Source: Meconema thalassinum
Lineage: Eukaryota; Arthropoda; Insecta; Orthoptera; Tettigoniidae
Length of the DNA: 64,000 nucleotides
NCBI GenBank assembly: GCA_946902985.2
Contig: OX336389.2
Location: forward strand, 176,090,704-176,154,703
Direction: 5' to 3'
Within the stretch, counting starts at the first letter, position 1. Each line of letters starts with the position of its first letter. The notes beneath the pieces were generated by a model that had not been told where the DNA came from, did no database searches, and saw nothing but the letters and a program-made list of their open reading frames with translations. A program made the position numbers and the translations under genes. This document shows positions 18,045 to 29,290 of the stretch, piece after piece.

Positions 18045-18060
18045 CCACTACTCCACTACT
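18045..18060 (-). repeat. Right terminus with reiterated tip
   Basis: Exact inverted copy of the left tip, ending ...CCACTACT at 18060 and followed directly by the duplicated cttggc. Confidence 0.6.
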
Positions 18061-18066
18061 CTTGGC
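18061..18066. repeat. Target-site duplication, right (cttggc)
   Basis: Exact copy of 3441-3446 immediately outside the right terminus. Confidence 0.85.
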
Positions 18067-18135
18067 AGAACCGGGAGTGGAACCCGGACCTCTACAGTGA
18101 CAGTCAGGAATGCCAGTCAATACGCCATGGGGAGG
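18061..18135 (+). repeat. SINE family 2, right half of the host site
   Basis: Begins with the duplicated cttggc and continues gaaccgggagtggaaccc-type B-box sequence and gacagtcaggaatgcc, which is the expected continuation of the SINE cut at 3446. Confidence 0.75.
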
Positions 18136-18575
18136 ACTCCGGATTTCTGAAAGCAATTCCACGTCAAGATTTGCAACAGCCGTATGCGAACTTCAAACAC
18201 AATGGCTCTCGCACTGCTCCCGAAAGACGGTGGTGGTGGTTGTTGTTCACCCGCCTCCATCACCTGGGTTAGCGACCACAGAACCTTAACTGCTTTCACT
18301 TTCCTGTACAGAACTCTTCTCTTTGTTCACTTCAGATCCCGACAGTATTAGGGTACCAGAGACCTATAATAATTTCAGTCTATGCGTTTTAAGTTCAATT
18401 TAACTACTGCGGCGTTCAGAGTAGCCAACGTGCCGGAAATTTGCCTGAAAGGGGATATTTAACGTGCCAGTAAATCTACTGACTCGGCTCTCTCACATGC
18501 CTCACTTCACCGCTGTGCCGAACAACCAGCCGTATCTTTCATTTTCCTACCTAAATTGGCCCTTGCCTTTACATT
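18136..18575. other. Intergenic DNA with a degraded SINE piece
   Basis: No gene. About 18395-18500 matches in reverse the 3' half of the SINE at 26.5 kb (actactgcggcg, aaaggggat, taaatctactga). Confidence 0.4.
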
Positions 18576-18910
18576 CCTGACACCAGGGGCGGTCGCAGCC
18601 AGAACTTGGGGGGGGGGCTAAGCCTATGAGGGGGGGGGGGATCCTTCCTATTTTTATATATATTTAATTTTTACTGGTAGCATGTCGAATAATATCATAA
18701 GGACTGAAATTCGTATAATAACCTATTAGTTTTATAAATATCGAGGAGAGGGTCGAATAGACTCTAGAAAGAGAACTCACATAATAAAATTTAAATCAAT
18801 TTATAGTAGGTATCTGATCAAAGAACAAAATCCAATCGCCTTGTCTTCATTTTGGCAAACCGATCAAGTACTTTCTCCACACTGACTTTCGTTGACCGAT
18901 GGCAATGTAA

Positions 18911-19014
18911 GGAAGCTTGTAGTTTAACGTGACCGTTAATCTCGCGATCATAAGCCACGGGACCTCCATTTAACGTGGAATCCGAACCACAGGACATGGC
19001 ATTTCACATCGAAG
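18911..19014 (-). repeat. SINE family 1, headless copy with duplication
   Basis: Inserted in the hAT element. It is flanked by gatggcaatgtaa at 18898-18910 and 19015-19027. It has the family tail (reverse of ggaagcttgtag) but stops at cttcgaa-type sequence before the tRNA head. Confidence 0.8.
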
Positions 19015-19035
19015 GATGGCAATGTAACAGAGCCA

Positions 19036-20594
19036 GTCCGGTTAGCCTTTCTTCCGACATTCGGGACTGTAGCCAGTCCTTCAGCCGTCGCAATGTCGGA
19101 AGTGGCGTTACTCACAGGCAACGTCGCCAAAACCTGCAGGAAAGTTTTGACTGTAGGTGTCAAGCTTTGAGACGCAGCTACCATTGACTCAATTGCAGTT
19201 GATGGCAATGTCTTCCCTGCCGACTTCAATCTCAACCATCGCTGTCTCCATACAGCATACTCTCCCTGCAAGTGGCGCCCGTCGGAAATTAGCAAAGGCT
19301 GATACTTGATACGAAGAGCCTCCAAACTTTGCACCACTGTTGGGTCTTCAGCCGGTTTGTCAACGCAGATTGCAGGCATCAACAAATTTAAGTCGAATGC
19401 GGCCAAAGATTAATTTGGAAATTGTTCCTTGAGATCCTGCATCACATGCTCTATCAGCGGAATGAAGACAGTTCGGCGGTAGAACTCTTCGGGTGCGTCA
19501 ATGTCAGCTGGAACGTTGGACCGCTTCCTCCTGCCTGCTCTTCGGGACAACGCCACCTCAAACTCCAGTTTTTCGGCAAAATATTTTCTCGAAGTACGGT
19601 TCAGCATTCTCACGTGCAATCGAAAGCGCCTCGATGGTGTCCATGACACCCGCGGAAGCCACCACCGAGTCCAATAAGTCGTCCTGAAGAAGAAGGCTCA
19701 AAGGCCGGGTTTTACCTAGGACGTCGCACAGACACAACATTGAAACCACAAAATTGCGTATCACACAATGATTGAATGAGGGATTCGGCTGCCCTCGATG
19801 TTTCGCTGTCCTCCCATTCTGCTATGAATTCTAAAGCTCGAATTATCTTAACTAAGAGTCTCTCGAACTGTAAATGGCCATCATGTTTTTCACTCCACCT
19901 CGTTTCACACAGTTTGCCAAAGTGTTCGCCCAAAACTGACCAAAAAAAACCCAACTTTGTATCTTTTAGGAGACGATCTAGCACAGTTAATTGTATTTTT
20001 CATCAATGCTGTACCATTACGAGTGGGCACTACTTTTGAAGTTTTCGCTAAGCTGCTGTTAAGGGCGTGATTGTAGCATGGACACCTTGAACCGCAAGGT
20101 GCCGCTTTCAAAAGTTCGTGTACTGCACCTTTCGTTTCCGATGGCATCACCGAACGGTTATCCGTGCCTACCCCAACACAAAGCTTAAGATAGAGTGAGA
20201 GCTTTGTAGTGAGATCTTGTACGTGACCAAGAGCAAAGCCTGACAATTTTGATTCCCCGCCTTGAATATCGTCCTCCGTAATAGACTCGTAGGCGTCAGC
20301 AAATGTCAAAAAGCGTCGTGCGCCTTCTCTTCGTGGACGTAGCGAAGTGACAATGCAAGCTGTTCTTTTAGGGAAATATCTGATTGTCTCATCGAACATG
20401 TCGAAAAACATGCCTGCTACTTTCACCTTCCGAACAATGTCTTCTTGGATTTCCTCGCGACAGCACTTAATCAGTTCATTTTGTGTTCTATTACTAATAT
20501 ACATAGCCCGTGCTGATGCATTTTCAAGGTGGCTACGAAGAGTTTCGTCGCCGCTTTCGACTCGAAACCGAAGGAGTTCACGGAAGTTTCCTTA
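19036..20594 (-). pseudogene. hAT transposase (ZMYM1-like), several frameshifts
   Basis: Successive minus-strand frames 20504-19905, 19984-19712, 19764-19558, 19649-19410 and 19406-19036 read on from one another with frame changes. Recognisable parts are NRTQNELIKCC...GMFFDMFDET near the start (the catalytic DE-T region of hAT/ZMYM1 proteins), a degenerate VGVGTDN and CYNHALNSSL in the middle, and the C-terminal dimerisation motif LQVLATLPVSNATS at about 19110-19070. At least three shifts rule out function. The N-terminal zinc finger expected of the family is not visible. Confidence 0.75.
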
Positions 20595-20810
20595 ATTTTC
20601 TAAGGGGTCTGGAGGGCTGGTCTCGCTCTCACAGGCAGGTCCTCTGATGTCAAAATTGGAACTGTCAAGTCAAATCTTTGCTCTCTTCCCTCTCTCTCCT
20701 CTCCCTTCCTCTTTCTCATTTTCATTCCCCCCCCCCTATTTTTGAAGACCGTTTGGGGGGGGGCACGGCCCCCTGACCCCCCCCCCCTTGGAACCGCCCC
20801 TGCCTGACAC

Positions 20811-22150
20811 CCCCATTTCTCGAACGGTCAGAATTCTCATTTGTATCCCGTGGCCGTAAGGAGAGAGGATGTGTGTAGTTCAACAACCATGGTACACCTT
20901 GGGTAACACGTCCAATGATCTTGAAAATTGATGACTCCGATGGATATCTGAACTGGGTCTGGTTTGTTTAAAATCCTTTATTTATTGACCAAAGGACGGT
21001 CCTCCTCCTATTTCCCTTTCACATAGTCTATGCCTTTGTTGGCTCTGCTTGCTTCCAAGTCCCTCAATCCTCATTCCTTGCCCTCACTAAATCACGGCAA
21101 ATTGTCTACTTGAAACTTCCATAACCGCAGCGTTCTGTAGTAACCTGCAGATCTCCAGCTTGGAAGTGCTGCTAACCGGAACTTGGATGTTACTCAAACG
21201 CTAGGCACTGAAGCCCGCGATAAAGTCACTCAAACAACTCATTAGTCAAACCACTCATTATATAGGCTACTGGTCCTCCTCGCCTTAGAAATCAAATCTC
21301 CAGTGACCAACTCTGTCAACTGAACATGACTGAATTTACAATAACCAATCCATTACATTTACGAGGGAATCGGACCCGTACAATCGCTGCTTGCCATCCT
21401 GCTGATATAAGTTTCTGTCCTGCCCTCAGTCTGTGGAGGGTGGGGATATATCCGCTGGCTAGATTTGCCGGCATACAGACCAGCCAAGAACTAGCGCGTG
21501 ATCTATTCGTTGCCGTGACGGAGCATAGCATTTCTTATTAGAGGGTTAATTTATATTTATTACAGTTTGAAGGATCGCATGCAACTTCAAGACAGAGAAA
21601 AACTTATTGATCCTCATTGTGTGGCGATTAACGCAAGTAATAGTTAAACCAAAGTTAATGGTACGAGTTAAAATCCACACTGATTAAGTTCGCGTGATAT
21701 GGTCATCAATGTGATATGACAAATCACAAATTACCTGTAACCATTCATAAAAAATAAAAAAAAACTTCGTTTACATGAATAGCTGGAATGAGGTTATGCA
21801 GGTGCTATAAGTGGTCGTAATACGTAGAAATGCCGTTCTTTTAGAAGTTTATAGAGTTGAATTAACTCCAACTACTGTGATTTCCCGATCCTCTTCTTCG
21901 GATTGTCAACATTCATATGCTCTTAAAATTACCACAATATGCACTCTATCAAAAATTAAAATATCAGTTACATTAGGCCACAGCCGACTAAACCCGGAAT
22001 GATTATAGACAGTTGGAAAAATATTGCACTTTTTGATCCGATTCGATACTAGGGACATCTTAGGACATCAGTCACGTGTACTTGTGTGTGTGTAATGAGT
22101 TTATCATTTATGTAGCGACTGTAGAAGTTTAAGTTACCTTAATTAGGTCT
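20811..22150. other. Intergenic DNA, no supported gene
   Basis: A 37-bp phrase (ctgtagtaacctg(c/a)agatctc...) at about 21134-21173 recurs at about 22474-22513, suggesting pieces of one older repeat. A 71-codon frame at 21316-21541 is open on both strands and is not called. Confidence 0.4.
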
Positions 22151-22164
22151 AGGTTTAATGTACT

Positions 22165-22310
22165 GGTTGCCCCGAGACTTCAAATAAGGCCTGTAGTGAG
22201 TGTGGAAAATCCCGTGAAAGTTCACTCTGGATGGTCGCCATCAACGCCGGGATTTGAACCTAGGATCGACAAGTAATCACCCCATTCCAGGATACGCGGC
22301 TGGTTGATTA
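22165..22310. repeat. SINE-like fragment (gagacttcaaataagg type)
   Basis: Resembles 37195-37320: cgagacttgaaataagg, a catttgcct or equivalent, and a gggat(t/tt)gaacc-type B-box remnant. Confidence 0.4.
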
Positions 22311-22519
22311 ATAAGAAGTAAAACATTTTAGCAAGTATTGCCAACAATAACTTCAGAGCAAACATACATTGATATTAAACTAGGATTATTTTGTTGTGCA
22401 CTCAAGTCCTTGAATATTTACTGCGGCACTCGATCCAACCTACAAAAGAAAGTCCGCGGTATGGTGTGGCTAATTCTGTAGTAACCTGAAGATCTCCAGC
22501 TTGGAAGTGCTTTGTCGCA

Positions 22520-23736
22520 TAAAATAAGGTACAAAATGTGGAAATAAAGCAAGTATTTAAGGAACTTGTAGCATTTGTTGTTGCTTCACTTTAGGACTAG
22601 CCTATAGGCTAAACGTCGAAAATCTGAAAATCAAACTGCGATAGGCTTCTCTCGCATAGGGATAACGCATCTGTTCATTACGGCGAAGTTTTACTACCCT
22701 GTCTCACATAAAACATACTGTCAAGTGTCAACTGATAGCATTTCAGCCAACATTGTTACTTTTCCTTTCAAATGCATACCTAGCCTATTAGAAACCACAC
22801 AAGTAACCAACCTATTTGTGACAATAATAACTTTCTAAATTCACTGGGTCTATTCTCTTCCATTCACCTACTAATCTATCTTTCAGCCCGTAGAGACACC
22901 ACATGCATGTCCACATATCGCCCCACCTGCCTACACTTGGCTTTCTACTACCTGACAGAAGATGCTTTGCCTGCTTGGCGCTCACTGTACCATATCCGAG
23001 TAGTCTTGCAACTGCAGGTTGCGTAGTGGGTGTGGTGTTATCCGCAGTGTAAATTACATGACAGTGGTGTGGAAACTGGCAGTTTATATTAGCTATAAAG
23101 ACTCAGTGATAGCCGGAGGAATAAAATACCACCGTATTATAGCGGTGTACGTATCTCACGAATAGCTTATCGCTAGGGGTGGCGATTTTATCGCAAATGC
23201 GATAAAGCGCGAAATGCTCATTAAGGCTTGTACACATGTATTTTCACTTTGCACGTCATGTAAACCACTTTTTAATGTGTTTTGAGAAAGCGACAAAATG
23301 CGAAAATTATACCAAAACGCTACATATATGCAAATTCCACTATTTTTTTTTTACATAAACCTATAACCTGTTTTATTCTTTCTTTTCTTATGGAAATTTT
23401 AAGTGAGGAGTTTGTACACCCTTCCAAAGTTTATGACGGCTTGACCACCGGTATGAAATGCGGAAAGCCATCTCTCCTCCACCTCGTTGCCCACCCGACG
23501 CTTTCATTCCCTTCGCGTAGGTCAAGTCAACAAGTGTCAAGATGTCTATAAAACAGCTCTAAGATTTCATGACTTTCATGCCCACTGTGGTGAATATTGA
23601 AACAAGACTTGAGTTGAATTTGGGTTTATTCTGGTGTTGCATCAGTATAAATTCATATTATTTTCTGTTCAATACTTTAGCCTGCAACAATGTTCTTCTG
23701 TGTTACTTCAACAAAATTAATTTAAAATAAACACAT
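22520..23736. other. Intergenic DNA, no supported gene
   Basis: No coding signal that I recognise. A cgcaaatgc/gcgataaa-rich patch lies at 23180-23220, and a similar aaatgctaaa-rich patch at 24240-24320 may mark the ends of an old element, but I could not align termini. Confidence 0.35.
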
Positions 23737-23748
23737 AATATTACAGTA

Positions 23749-24106
23749 TGTATGACTACCCCTTATTATTCCCGTTTTCCAACGGGGTCGGGGATGAGAT
23801 GCGATGGAAGTCTTTGTGGCGATGATTTTTACGGCCGGATGCCCTTCCTGACGCCAACCTCAGGAGAGGAGTTAATGAGAGATGAAATGAATGATGGTGA
23901 ATGAAACTGGGTAAGGATGTGGAAGGAAGCGGCCGTGGCCTGTCAGAAGGTACCGTCCCAGCATTTGCCTGGTGTTGAAAATGGGAAACCACGGAAAACC
24001 ATTTCAAGGACGGCCGACGGTGGGGCTCGAACCCACGCGTCTACCGAGTCAGCAGAGAGCTTGGCCCCATGACCTAATGCTGCGCGTTAGCCAGCGTAGC
24101 CACTAC
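23749..24106 (-). repeat. SINE family 5 with target-site duplication
   Basis: The tRNA-like head is on the minus strand at the right end (B box reverse of ggctcgaacccac). It is flanked by aatattacagta at 23737-23748 and 24107-24118. A second copy, plus strand, lies at 44462-44745. Confidence 0.8.
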
Positions 24107-24503
24107 AATATTACAGTAATTCATGCATTCTTATTTCACTATTAAACTTTTACTTTTACACGTATGATTTTAATTTCACATTAATGCGATTTCAAACGAC
24201 GTTACTCATTTGTCAGATTTAATCCAAATTATATGTTTTTTACAAAATGCTAAATTGCAAATGCATAAAAGCTACAAAATACTAAATGTTCAAATCAAAA
24301 TGCTAAAAATCACTTATCGCAACTACAAACCAGATAAGGACTACGCTCGACGGCTCGAAAGCAACAGAACCATTCGACCTACTTGGTAGATGGGGTGGGG
24401 GGCGGCAGCTAAGCATTTGACTTCGATTAATTAGGCTACTCTCATTCAATACCAGTTAGCATGTGGATATTTAGACTCCGACTTATGTAGCCTGATTAAG
24501 AAA

Positions 24504-24849
24504 AAAAAATCCACAGCCTGCTTCCAGTCCACCGACCGGGTCAGGGAATGGAATGAAATGGAATGAATGAAGCCCCCCATCTAGCGGCGAGGATATGAAC
24601 TGTGCCGGCTGCCGAAGCCTGTCACACTTCCCTGGGGGTAATGATTAAATGAATGACATATGAAATGAAATGATAGCGGAGAGCGTTGCTGGAATGAAAT
24701 TGTGACTGGGAAAACCGGATTACCCGGAGAAAAACCTGTCTGCCTCCGCTTTGTCCAGCACAAATCTCACATGGAGTGACCGGGATTTGAACCATGGATC
24801 CAGCGGTGAGAAGCCGGCGTGCTGCCACCTAAGCCACGGAGGCTCCCCT
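24504..24849 (-). repeat. SINE family 4 with target-site duplication
   Basis: Same family as 47788-48120, 52673-53006 and 54875-55202. Head at the right (gcctccgtggcttaggtgg, reverse strand), tail ending in ctgtggattttt. Duplication tgattaagaaa at 24493-24503 and 24850-24860. Confidence 0.8.
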
Positions 24850-24989
24850 TGATTAAGAAAGACGGGGTGCATATTTACCAATGGGTCCACGAACCTTTGA
24901 CTACGGTCGCACACACTATCAAATTTGAAATTTACCAACGAAGACAGTTCATATCATTTCTGAAATAAGGTATTGTTGTTAATTTATTT

Positions 24990-25390
24990 ATGGGCTTGCG
25001 ACATCGTGGTCATTTAACCCCATGTACTTGGGTGTGTACATATAGGCCTACACTTTATAGATAGATTTGTCTGATAACCCGTGTTATTGTGGTGTATGTA
25101 TTAGTGTGTATTTGTAACTAAGGCGAGGACTGGGAAGGAGGCGGCCGTGGCTTCAAAGTTAGGAGCCATCCCGGCATTTGCCTGGAATACAAATGGAAAA
25201 CCGCACAAAACCATTTTTATGACGTCTGAGTGGAAATCAAACCCGCCTCTCCTCAGTTTTGCCTCACGAGGCTTAGTGTAACCCATTGCAGCCCTCAGTC
25301 CAGAATTTAATTTCTTGTAAGAGCTGGGAATCGAACACGGACCTCCGGGTTGACAGCATAGAATGCTAACTGCTACACCACGAGATGGTC
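24990..25390 (+). repeat. SINE family 2
   Basis: Contains cgacatcgtggtcattt, gtctgataacccgtgttattgtgg in pieces, ggcggccgtggc, gcatttgcctggaat, and two B-box-like gaatcgaac segments. Ends near a ccacgagatgg tail. Confidence 0.7.
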
Positions 25391-25399
25391 TACTCAATT

Positions 25400-26460
25400 T
25401 AACCTCAACACCAGTCGCCAGATAAAAAACGTAGTGTAATATTTTTTTAAAACCAGTTATCAATGCGTAAATACCAAGTGCTCACGAGCGAATATTATAA
25501 AAAGAACTTCGTTTTAAGTTATTTCTTGGGTATACAATAGGCTGTATTAAGTCCTCCGTATAAGCTATAGTGACTGTTGGGAGTCAGTGGCTCAGTTCTG
25601 TCTAAATAAAGTCAAATTTCGATTTAACAATATTGTTGAACTGGGCACTAATGGTCAATAAGGCAGGGCTCGACGCAATGATCTTGTTGTGGAAATAGGA
25701 GTGATCCTATCGCGATCCAACTAATCATGTAGTGTACACACTAGCCTCTCCAATCATGATCGGAATACTAATCGCGATCGGGGAGGGTAGTGTGTACGGA
25801 ATTATTATAGTTCAACGGACTACCTGTGAGCTTAAGTACATCTTCCGAAATTTAAGCAGCTTTCCATTTCTGGCTAGGGATCCTAATTCCCTGGATCATG
25901 ATTAAATGTTTACATCTCATGACAGATACAATATCAGAGTTTCACTACGAATTATATGACAGCATTTGTGTTGATACAAGCCAGACAATGTGTCAGGTTA
26001 CGCCAATCACCCAGATACATGACTGCCTCTGGGGGGCGTTAGGAGATTAAACACGCCTCCTCGTACTGTGCATATCACTGCACATATTCATTTAATTTGG
26101 GTGCGAATTAAACTTTGTGATTCGAGGGTCGGGGCGAGTATTTAATGATATCATTATATAGATGCCCCTTACAATTGACCCGCAGAATAACCGTGACGCC
26201 AAATCGCGCAACGCGACTGCAAGGGGGAGCTTAAGTTCGGAGATCAAAGATTGGAATTCCGGCGCAGACAGTGGGATTTTTCACATTCTGTACAAGCGAA
26301 TGTCGGGATGGTATCTTATTTAAAGTCCCCGGACACCTAGCCTAATAATTACAGTTAAATAGGCAACACTGCTACGATCACCACGGAAACACAATTATCA
26401 TACAAAGTTAAACCACACCTAAATACACGGGACTACTAATCGAGGTGCCCCAGGCACCTA
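25400..26460. other. Intergenic DNA, nothing recognised
   Basis: Mixed composition and no open frame of note. Two near-palindromic gatcgcgatc/gatcggaat phrases around 25700-25790 are unexplained. Confidence 0.35.
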
Positions 26461-26469
26461 AAATGAATT

Positions 26470-26695
26470 AATGACCGGCTGCGTGGTTCAGCGGTAACGT
26501 TCTCGCCTCCCGAGTCCAAGATATCGGTCCATCCCGGCGAAGTCAGTTGGCACTTGAGGGTGCGCAAATGTAAGGGAGCCGTGTCAGTAGATTTACCGGC
26601 ACGTCAAAGATCCCCTTCGGGGCAAAATTCCGGCACCCCGGCGTCTCTAAAAGCCGCAGTAGTTAAAAGGGACGTAAAACCAATAACATTATTAT
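26470..26695 (+). repeat. SINE family 6
   Basis: Starts gaccggctgcgtggttcagc with an A-box-like stretch and ends with aaagccgcagtagttaaaag and a (TTA)n-rich tail. A reverse fragment of the same family is at about 18395-18500. Confidence 0.65.
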
Positions 26696-26699
26696 TACT

Positions 26700-28140
26700 G
26701 TATGATTAAGAACATCTCTAGTAAATTGAGTTGTTATTATTATTATCATAATCAGGATTTGTGTTGATGCAGTGTAGCAGCCAGAAAAGAAAATGTATCC
26801 AGATATAATCAATCAGGTCTTAAGAAAATCAGGCTGGATACCTCCTCTGTTATGCAAAATTGTTCAACACTTCAAAATTACTCAACTTAAAAGAATCGAA
26901 ATATGCCCGATACTTTAGTGATTGAATGAAGATTTATCTTTTTCCATTCCACGTGTTTGCCTAGTTCGATTATAGGAAGTTCTTGTTGGAAATAAAACAC
27001 TGATTGCAATGAACATTCAGTACGGTATGCATCCCTGTTTCTTGTTTGTTTTAAAATACAATAGGCTACTGAACTCCGTAGTTGCTGACCTTTGTCCTCT
27101 TCGATACTCCAATTGTATTTTAATAAATTGAAACTCAAAAACTGAAAGTCTTATAGCAATGTTTTTGTTGCAAGTGGAATGCCTTAAGAGCCAAATTATT
27201 TTAATAAAATATTTGGTAAAATTTGTAACAAAATTATAAGACCAGGAGGCTTTTGTTGAAAATAAGCCAGTGGTCTGAAACAAATGGTAGGCACTGTACA
27301 AGCTATACCACACATGTACTCGCAGAAGCTCCTATGCTAGTTGTGATGTGCGATATGGGTCTTAAGGACGTACGTGGACATTGGAAGTCAGCACAACCTG
27401 CAACCCGGTGAACGATTGGCGAACATCTGTTGTATCATCTTGAAACGGTAATTAGTGCCCCATGTTGGTAGCGACAAATGAAACGTTTTGCTTGCCCCTA
27501 ACTGTTGGGTGGGAAATGTAACTGTTTACCTTTGCCTAAGCTATGTTGTTTTAATGGGCGCCAAGACCTCAATGCAATGTTGAAATCTAAATTTGTATTT
27601 AACAACGTCTAGCTCTGGCAGAACACATTCAAGACTCTATTCACTCAGATCGTGGTATGATTTGATCATTAACCCAACAAACAATTGTATCAGGAGAAGG
27701 AATTGGTCTATATCTAATGCTACCTACTGAAAGCAAAGATTGCATTGTAAAAGAAATGAATTTATTATATAAAAGAGGTATAGCAAAATTAATAATAACA
27801 ATAAGTTTAAAATTTAAATTGGAGCGTTGTGATTTTAATATTACAGATAGAAAATTACGTGAAAACGGAGTCTGATAAATTGATTTTACTCTTATTTCCA
27901 AGCTATGAAGTTACTGAAATATGAAATATAAAACCATGAGAAATGAGAGATTGCGTATTTCTGCGTCATTGGCGCTTACCACTGGAAATGCCCGAAGCCT
28001 TTCCCTCGTACTGGATGATGCTGTGAGCTTCCCACAGTCTCCTGGACGTCGTCATCTCGTCGATGTTTGATGATATACTCGTAGATTAGATAATTCTATG
28101 GTCCGTACCTCGGACCCAAACACTCGTACAACCGCACTGG
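26700..28140. other. AT-rich intergenic DNA
   Basis: Short frames at 26887-27313 and 27641-27901 have no recognisable domain and strong AT bias. Nothing is called. Confidence 0.4.
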
Positions 28141-28154
28141 TTAAGTTATACAAA

Positions 28155-28400
28155 AGTTAGTCCTCCAATCCACGGAACATCGGAGCGATTCCCGCGTACA
28201 ACATACTCGTCCAGTATTTCACAGATTGTCCACGTCCCACGGAACATCGGAGCGACTCCCGCGTATATCCACACTCGGCAAGAACTATACAGATTGTCAC
28301 TAACTCCCCTGAACTTCGGAGCGACACGCACGCGCACCTATACTCCTCAAGTATTTCACAGATAGTCCTCGTTTCACGGCGCGTCGAACGATATATTCAC
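28155..28400. repeat. Short tandem repeat, about 80-bp unit
   Basis: Three diverged units sharing (g)gaacatcggagcga, cccgcgta, atactcg and cacagattgtc. Confidence 0.55.
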
Positions 28401-28924
28401 CTGTCGGTTCCCCCACTCCAGTCTCAACTTCCAGCTTACGTGGTCTCCCCTGATTGGCTGAGCACGCCGCTATCCTCCCCTCCTCTGGGTCATTACACTC
28501 GGCGGCAGGGTTCCGTTTCAACAATTCGCCTTTTCTAGACCTTGCGACCCAGCCTTGCGTAATACTTCTCGACAGGAATCAGCTTGTATTTGAAATCCCA
28601 GTGAGTCACGTCTCTCAAATACCCTAACTGACAAAACTCCGTAAAATTCCGTAATCAGATAATTTTCTATGATATCGTCGTTCGTAATAATTTGCTTGAT
28701 AGCGTTTTCTAAGACATAGAAAACCTTTCTGTATGCTTATAATTTTTATAAAATGCTCCGAAAATATCTTAATAATAATTATAATAAATTAATAATAATA
28801 ATAATAAATTACCATGAAAAATTCTCTTGGCTGAACAATTTGCCGCGTAAATAAATATAGAATGGTTTCCTACTGACTTATGCCAGTTGCATAAAAAACC
28901 CTCGAAAAACACGTTACAATCTGA
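28400..28924. other. Intergenic DNA
   Basis: No gene. AT-rich simple sequence (ataataata) occurs at about 28770-28810. Confidence 0.4.
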
Positions 28925-29290
28925 GGCGCTTGGACATCGTGGTCATTTAGCACCGTTTCTTTGGGTGTGTGTAGAATCTGATAGCTCGTGTTACTATGGT
29001 TTCTGTAGTAACTTAGTGTGTGTACTTGTAATTCAGGAGAGGAATGTGTCGGAGGCGGCCGTGACATTACGTTAGGAACCAAAAGTGGGAAACCACGAAA
29101 ATCATATCCAGGATGACTGTGGTGGGAATCGAACGACCTCTAATCAGCTTTGCCTCACGAGGCTGAGTGTAACCCGTTCCAGCACCCAGACCGTAATTGC
29201 ATTTCTTGGCAGAGCCGAGAATCGAACCCGAACCTCAGGGGTGACAGCCAAGAATGCTAGCCTATGCGCCACGAGGCGTACTAGCGAACA
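28925..29290 (+). repeat. SINE family 2, near-full copy
   Basis: Shows the uninterrupted family order across the point where the palindrome inserted elsewhere: ttgcatttcttggcagagcc at about 29198. Useful as the empty-site reference for the 3447-18060 insertion. Confidence 0.75.

Larger units (their letters stand above)
3447..18060. mobile_element. Palindromic Polinton/Maverick-like element
   Basis: The element is 14,614 bp: two 7,292-bp arms in inverted orientation around a 30-bp spacer, mirrored as x to 21507-x with no net length difference between arms. The termini are perfect inverted repeats beginning AGTAGTGGAGTAGTGG, and a 6-bp duplication flanks it. Known Polintons begin with AG, have short reiterated tips, long inverted repeats and 6-bp duplications; that comparison is from established knowledge. 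Seen in the sequence: no polymerase B, retroviral-like integrase, packaging ATPase, protease or capsid frame. Only accessory-type genes are present, each twice (the FLYWCH family four times). I infer a non-autonomous derivative, possibly made by copying one end of a linear protein-primed genome into a snap-back form. An ordinary segmental inverted duplication is unlikely given the exact insertion boundary. Confidence 0.8.
10769..18060. repeat. Right arm of the palindrome (7,292-bp inverted repeat)
   Basis: Inverted copy of 3447-10738. Both inner changes relative to the left arm are transitions: 16550 (partner of 4957) and 15041 (partner of 6466). The latter changes Ser32 to Phe in the IAP copy. 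Confidence 0.9.
18584..20802. mobile_element. hAT transposon, decayed, 8-bp duplication
   Basis: A 2,219-bp element with inverted termini CAGGGGCGGT at both ends and an exact 8-bp target duplication, cctgacac, at 18576-18583 and 20803-20810. Both subterminal regions contain G/C homopolymer runs. Eight-base duplications and CAGGGG termini are hallmarks of hAT elements. The transposase inside is broken and a SINE has inserted near its end. Confidence 0.85.

Noticed and set aside
3447..18060. Palindrome as a sequencing or assembly artefact
   Set aside because: A target duplication, correct host continuation on both sides and specific arm differences make this unlikely, though long reads over the axis would settle it.
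21316..21541. 71-codon frames open on both strands
   Set aside because: No domain or splice signal; mutual overlap suggests composition only.
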